Shown here piece after piece: positions 4,949 to 5,975 of a stretch of DNA of 5,975 nt. Made by a program: the position numbers and the translations under genes. Position 1 is the first letter of the stretch, and each line of letters opens with the position of its first letter. Source of the stretch: an uncultured Bacteroidota bacterium (GTDB lineage Bacteria; Bacteroidota; Bacteroidia; Chitinophagales; Chitinophagaceae); contig CAIZLI010000204.1 in NCBI GenBank assembly GCA_903933765.1, forward strand, positions 1 through 5,975, in the 5' to 3' direction. The notes below the pieces were generated by a model that saw only the letters and a list, made by a program, of their open reading frames with translations, was not told the DNA's origin and searched no databases.

Positions 4949-5935
4949 TTAACTAGCTAAGATCTTGACAATCTTTAACCATTCTTCTGAAATTTTTTGT
5001 TTTGCTTTTACAGCGTTGTCTAGTGGCGTGTATTTCATTTTATTGTCCTCGATTCCCACCATGACATTGTGTTTTCCATTCAATAAACATTCAACAGCGT
5101 GGTAGCCCATTCTGCTTGCAATCAAACGGTCTAAACAAGTTGGTGCCCCACCTCTTTGTATATGTCCTAAAATACAAACACGGATGTCTGCATTAGGTAG
5201 TTTCGTTTTTAAATAGTCACCCACTTGATTTCCGCCTCCAAATTCATCTCCCTCAGCAACAACAATTAGGTTGACTAGTTTTCTTCTCTTTTCTTTTTCT
5301 GTCAAATTAGCAACCAATGCTTCCATATCTGTTTTTGATTCTGGAATCAAAATATTCTCGGCACCAGTTGCAATACCGCTATGTAATGCAATATAACCTG
5401 CATCACGTCCCATCACTTCAACCACAAATAAACGATCATGTGCATCCGCTGTATCTCTGATTTTATCAATTGCTTCTACCGCAGTATTTACAGCAGTGTC
5501 AAAACCAATGGTAAAATCACTACCTGCTATATCTTTATCAATAGTGCCTGGTAATCCAATACATGGGATATCGAATTCATTACTGAATTTTTGTGCGCCT
5601 TTGAAACTTCCGTCTCCACCTATAACAACGATACCGTCAATGCCTCTTTTTTTAAGATTTTCGTAAGCAATCTTACGTCCTTCAGGTTCAAAGAAATCTT
5701 TACTTCTTGCTGTTTTTAAAATTGTTCCACCTCTTTGAATGATATTGGCTACCGACTTTGAATTCATCTGAAAAATATCATCCTCAATCATGCCATTGTA
5801 TCCTCTAGTCACCCCAAATACCTCTAAACCATGGTATAAACCCGTTCTAACGACTGCTCTAATAGCTGCATTCATACCGGGGGCGTCACCACCAGATGTT
5901 AAAACAGCAATTTTATGTACTTTTTTAGTAGACAT
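4949..5935 (-). CDS. pfkA: ATP-dependent 6-phosphofructokinase
   Basis: The 328-residue enzyme phosphorylates fructose-6-phosphate to fructose-1,6-bisphosphate, the committed step of glycolysis. Its length is normal for bacterial group I PfkA. Visible are TSGGDAPGMNAAIR (13-26, ATP site), IGGDGS (105-110), PGTIDKD (129-135, catalytic D133), VEVMGRDAGY (172-181, substrate contact R177), AEGDEFG (227-233, E228) and GHIQRGG (257-263, R261). Gly in GGDGS and Gly130 in PGTID mark the ATP-using rather than the pyrophosphate-using type. One oddity is K134 where E. coli and many other PfkAs have Asn (TIDND). The start at 5935 puts the first beta strand (KIAVLTSGG) at residue 8, slightly longer than E. 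coli; no Shine-Dalgarno sequence is present. It is probably the first gene of a pfkA-pyk operon. The 40 bp upstream hold no full TAnnTTTG element, so the promoter probably lies beyond the window. Confidence 0.97.
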   Translation of the reverse strand: MSTKKVHKIAVLTSGGDAPGMNAAIRAVVRTGLYHGLEVFGVTRGYNGMIEDDIFQMNSKSVANIIQRGGTILKTARSKDFFEPEGRKIAYENLKKRGIDGIVVIGGDGSFKGAQKFSNEFDIPCIGLPGTIDKDIAGSDFTIGFDTAVNTAVEAIDKIRDTADAHDRLFVVEVMGRDAGYIALHSGIATGAENILIPESKTDMEALVANLTEKEKRRKLVNLIVVAEGDEFGGGNQVGDYLKTKLPNADIRVCILGHIQRGGAPTCLDRLIASRMGYHAVECLLNGKHNVMVGIEDNKMKYTPLDNAVKAKQKISEEWLKIVKILAS

Positions 5936-5975
5936 GTTGATTCAATTTGTCATTTAATGGATTGATTTACAATAA

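Overview
The window reads as a chromosomal segment of a Bacteroidota bacterium, most likely in or near the Chitinophagaceae (inference from protein flavour). The evidence is AT-rich DNA, no Shine-Dalgarno-like purine tract before the starts of the four long genes, a tRNA promoter with the Bacteroidota-type -7 element (TAnnTTTG, here TATATTTG), and a NagB-like/PIG-L fusion protein typical of that phylum. Every gene I can support lies on the minus strand, so transcription runs from the right edge to the left.

Right to centre is central sugar metabolism. pfkA (ATP-type 6-phosphofructokinase) is followed after 39 bp by pyk (pyruvate kinase) with no terminator between them, which suggests an operon. 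A strong intrinsic terminator starts 5 nt after the pyk stop codon. Beyond it is a 632-residue protein fusing a glucosamine-6-phosphate deaminase-like domain to a PIG-L/LmbE-type deacetylase-like domain. If the first domain has its canonical activity, its product fructose-6-phosphate is the PfkA substrate, so amino-sugar salvage sits next to the first committed and the last step of glycolysis.

In the centre is a tRNA-Arg(ACG) with its own promoter and a strand-specific intrinsic terminator. The tRNA carries a paired change at the normally near-invariant G19-C56 tertiary contact, which reads A19-U56.

The left part (about 1-1270) is more AT-rich and looks accessory or poorly conserved. It holds a 259-bp intergenic stretch with a promoter-like element, a 35-codon ORF and a perfect dyad. 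Next come an exported 231-residue protein with tentative SIMPL (DUF541)-like character, an unannotated 32-codon ORF, and, 4 nt further on, the start of a membrane protein gene that runs off the left edge.

The right two-thirds is ordinary housekeeping sequence. I see no CRISPR array, transposase, integrase or phage gene, and no clearly new multi-gene system. The best leads are the tRNA covariation, the fusion enzyme and the two small-ORF regions.
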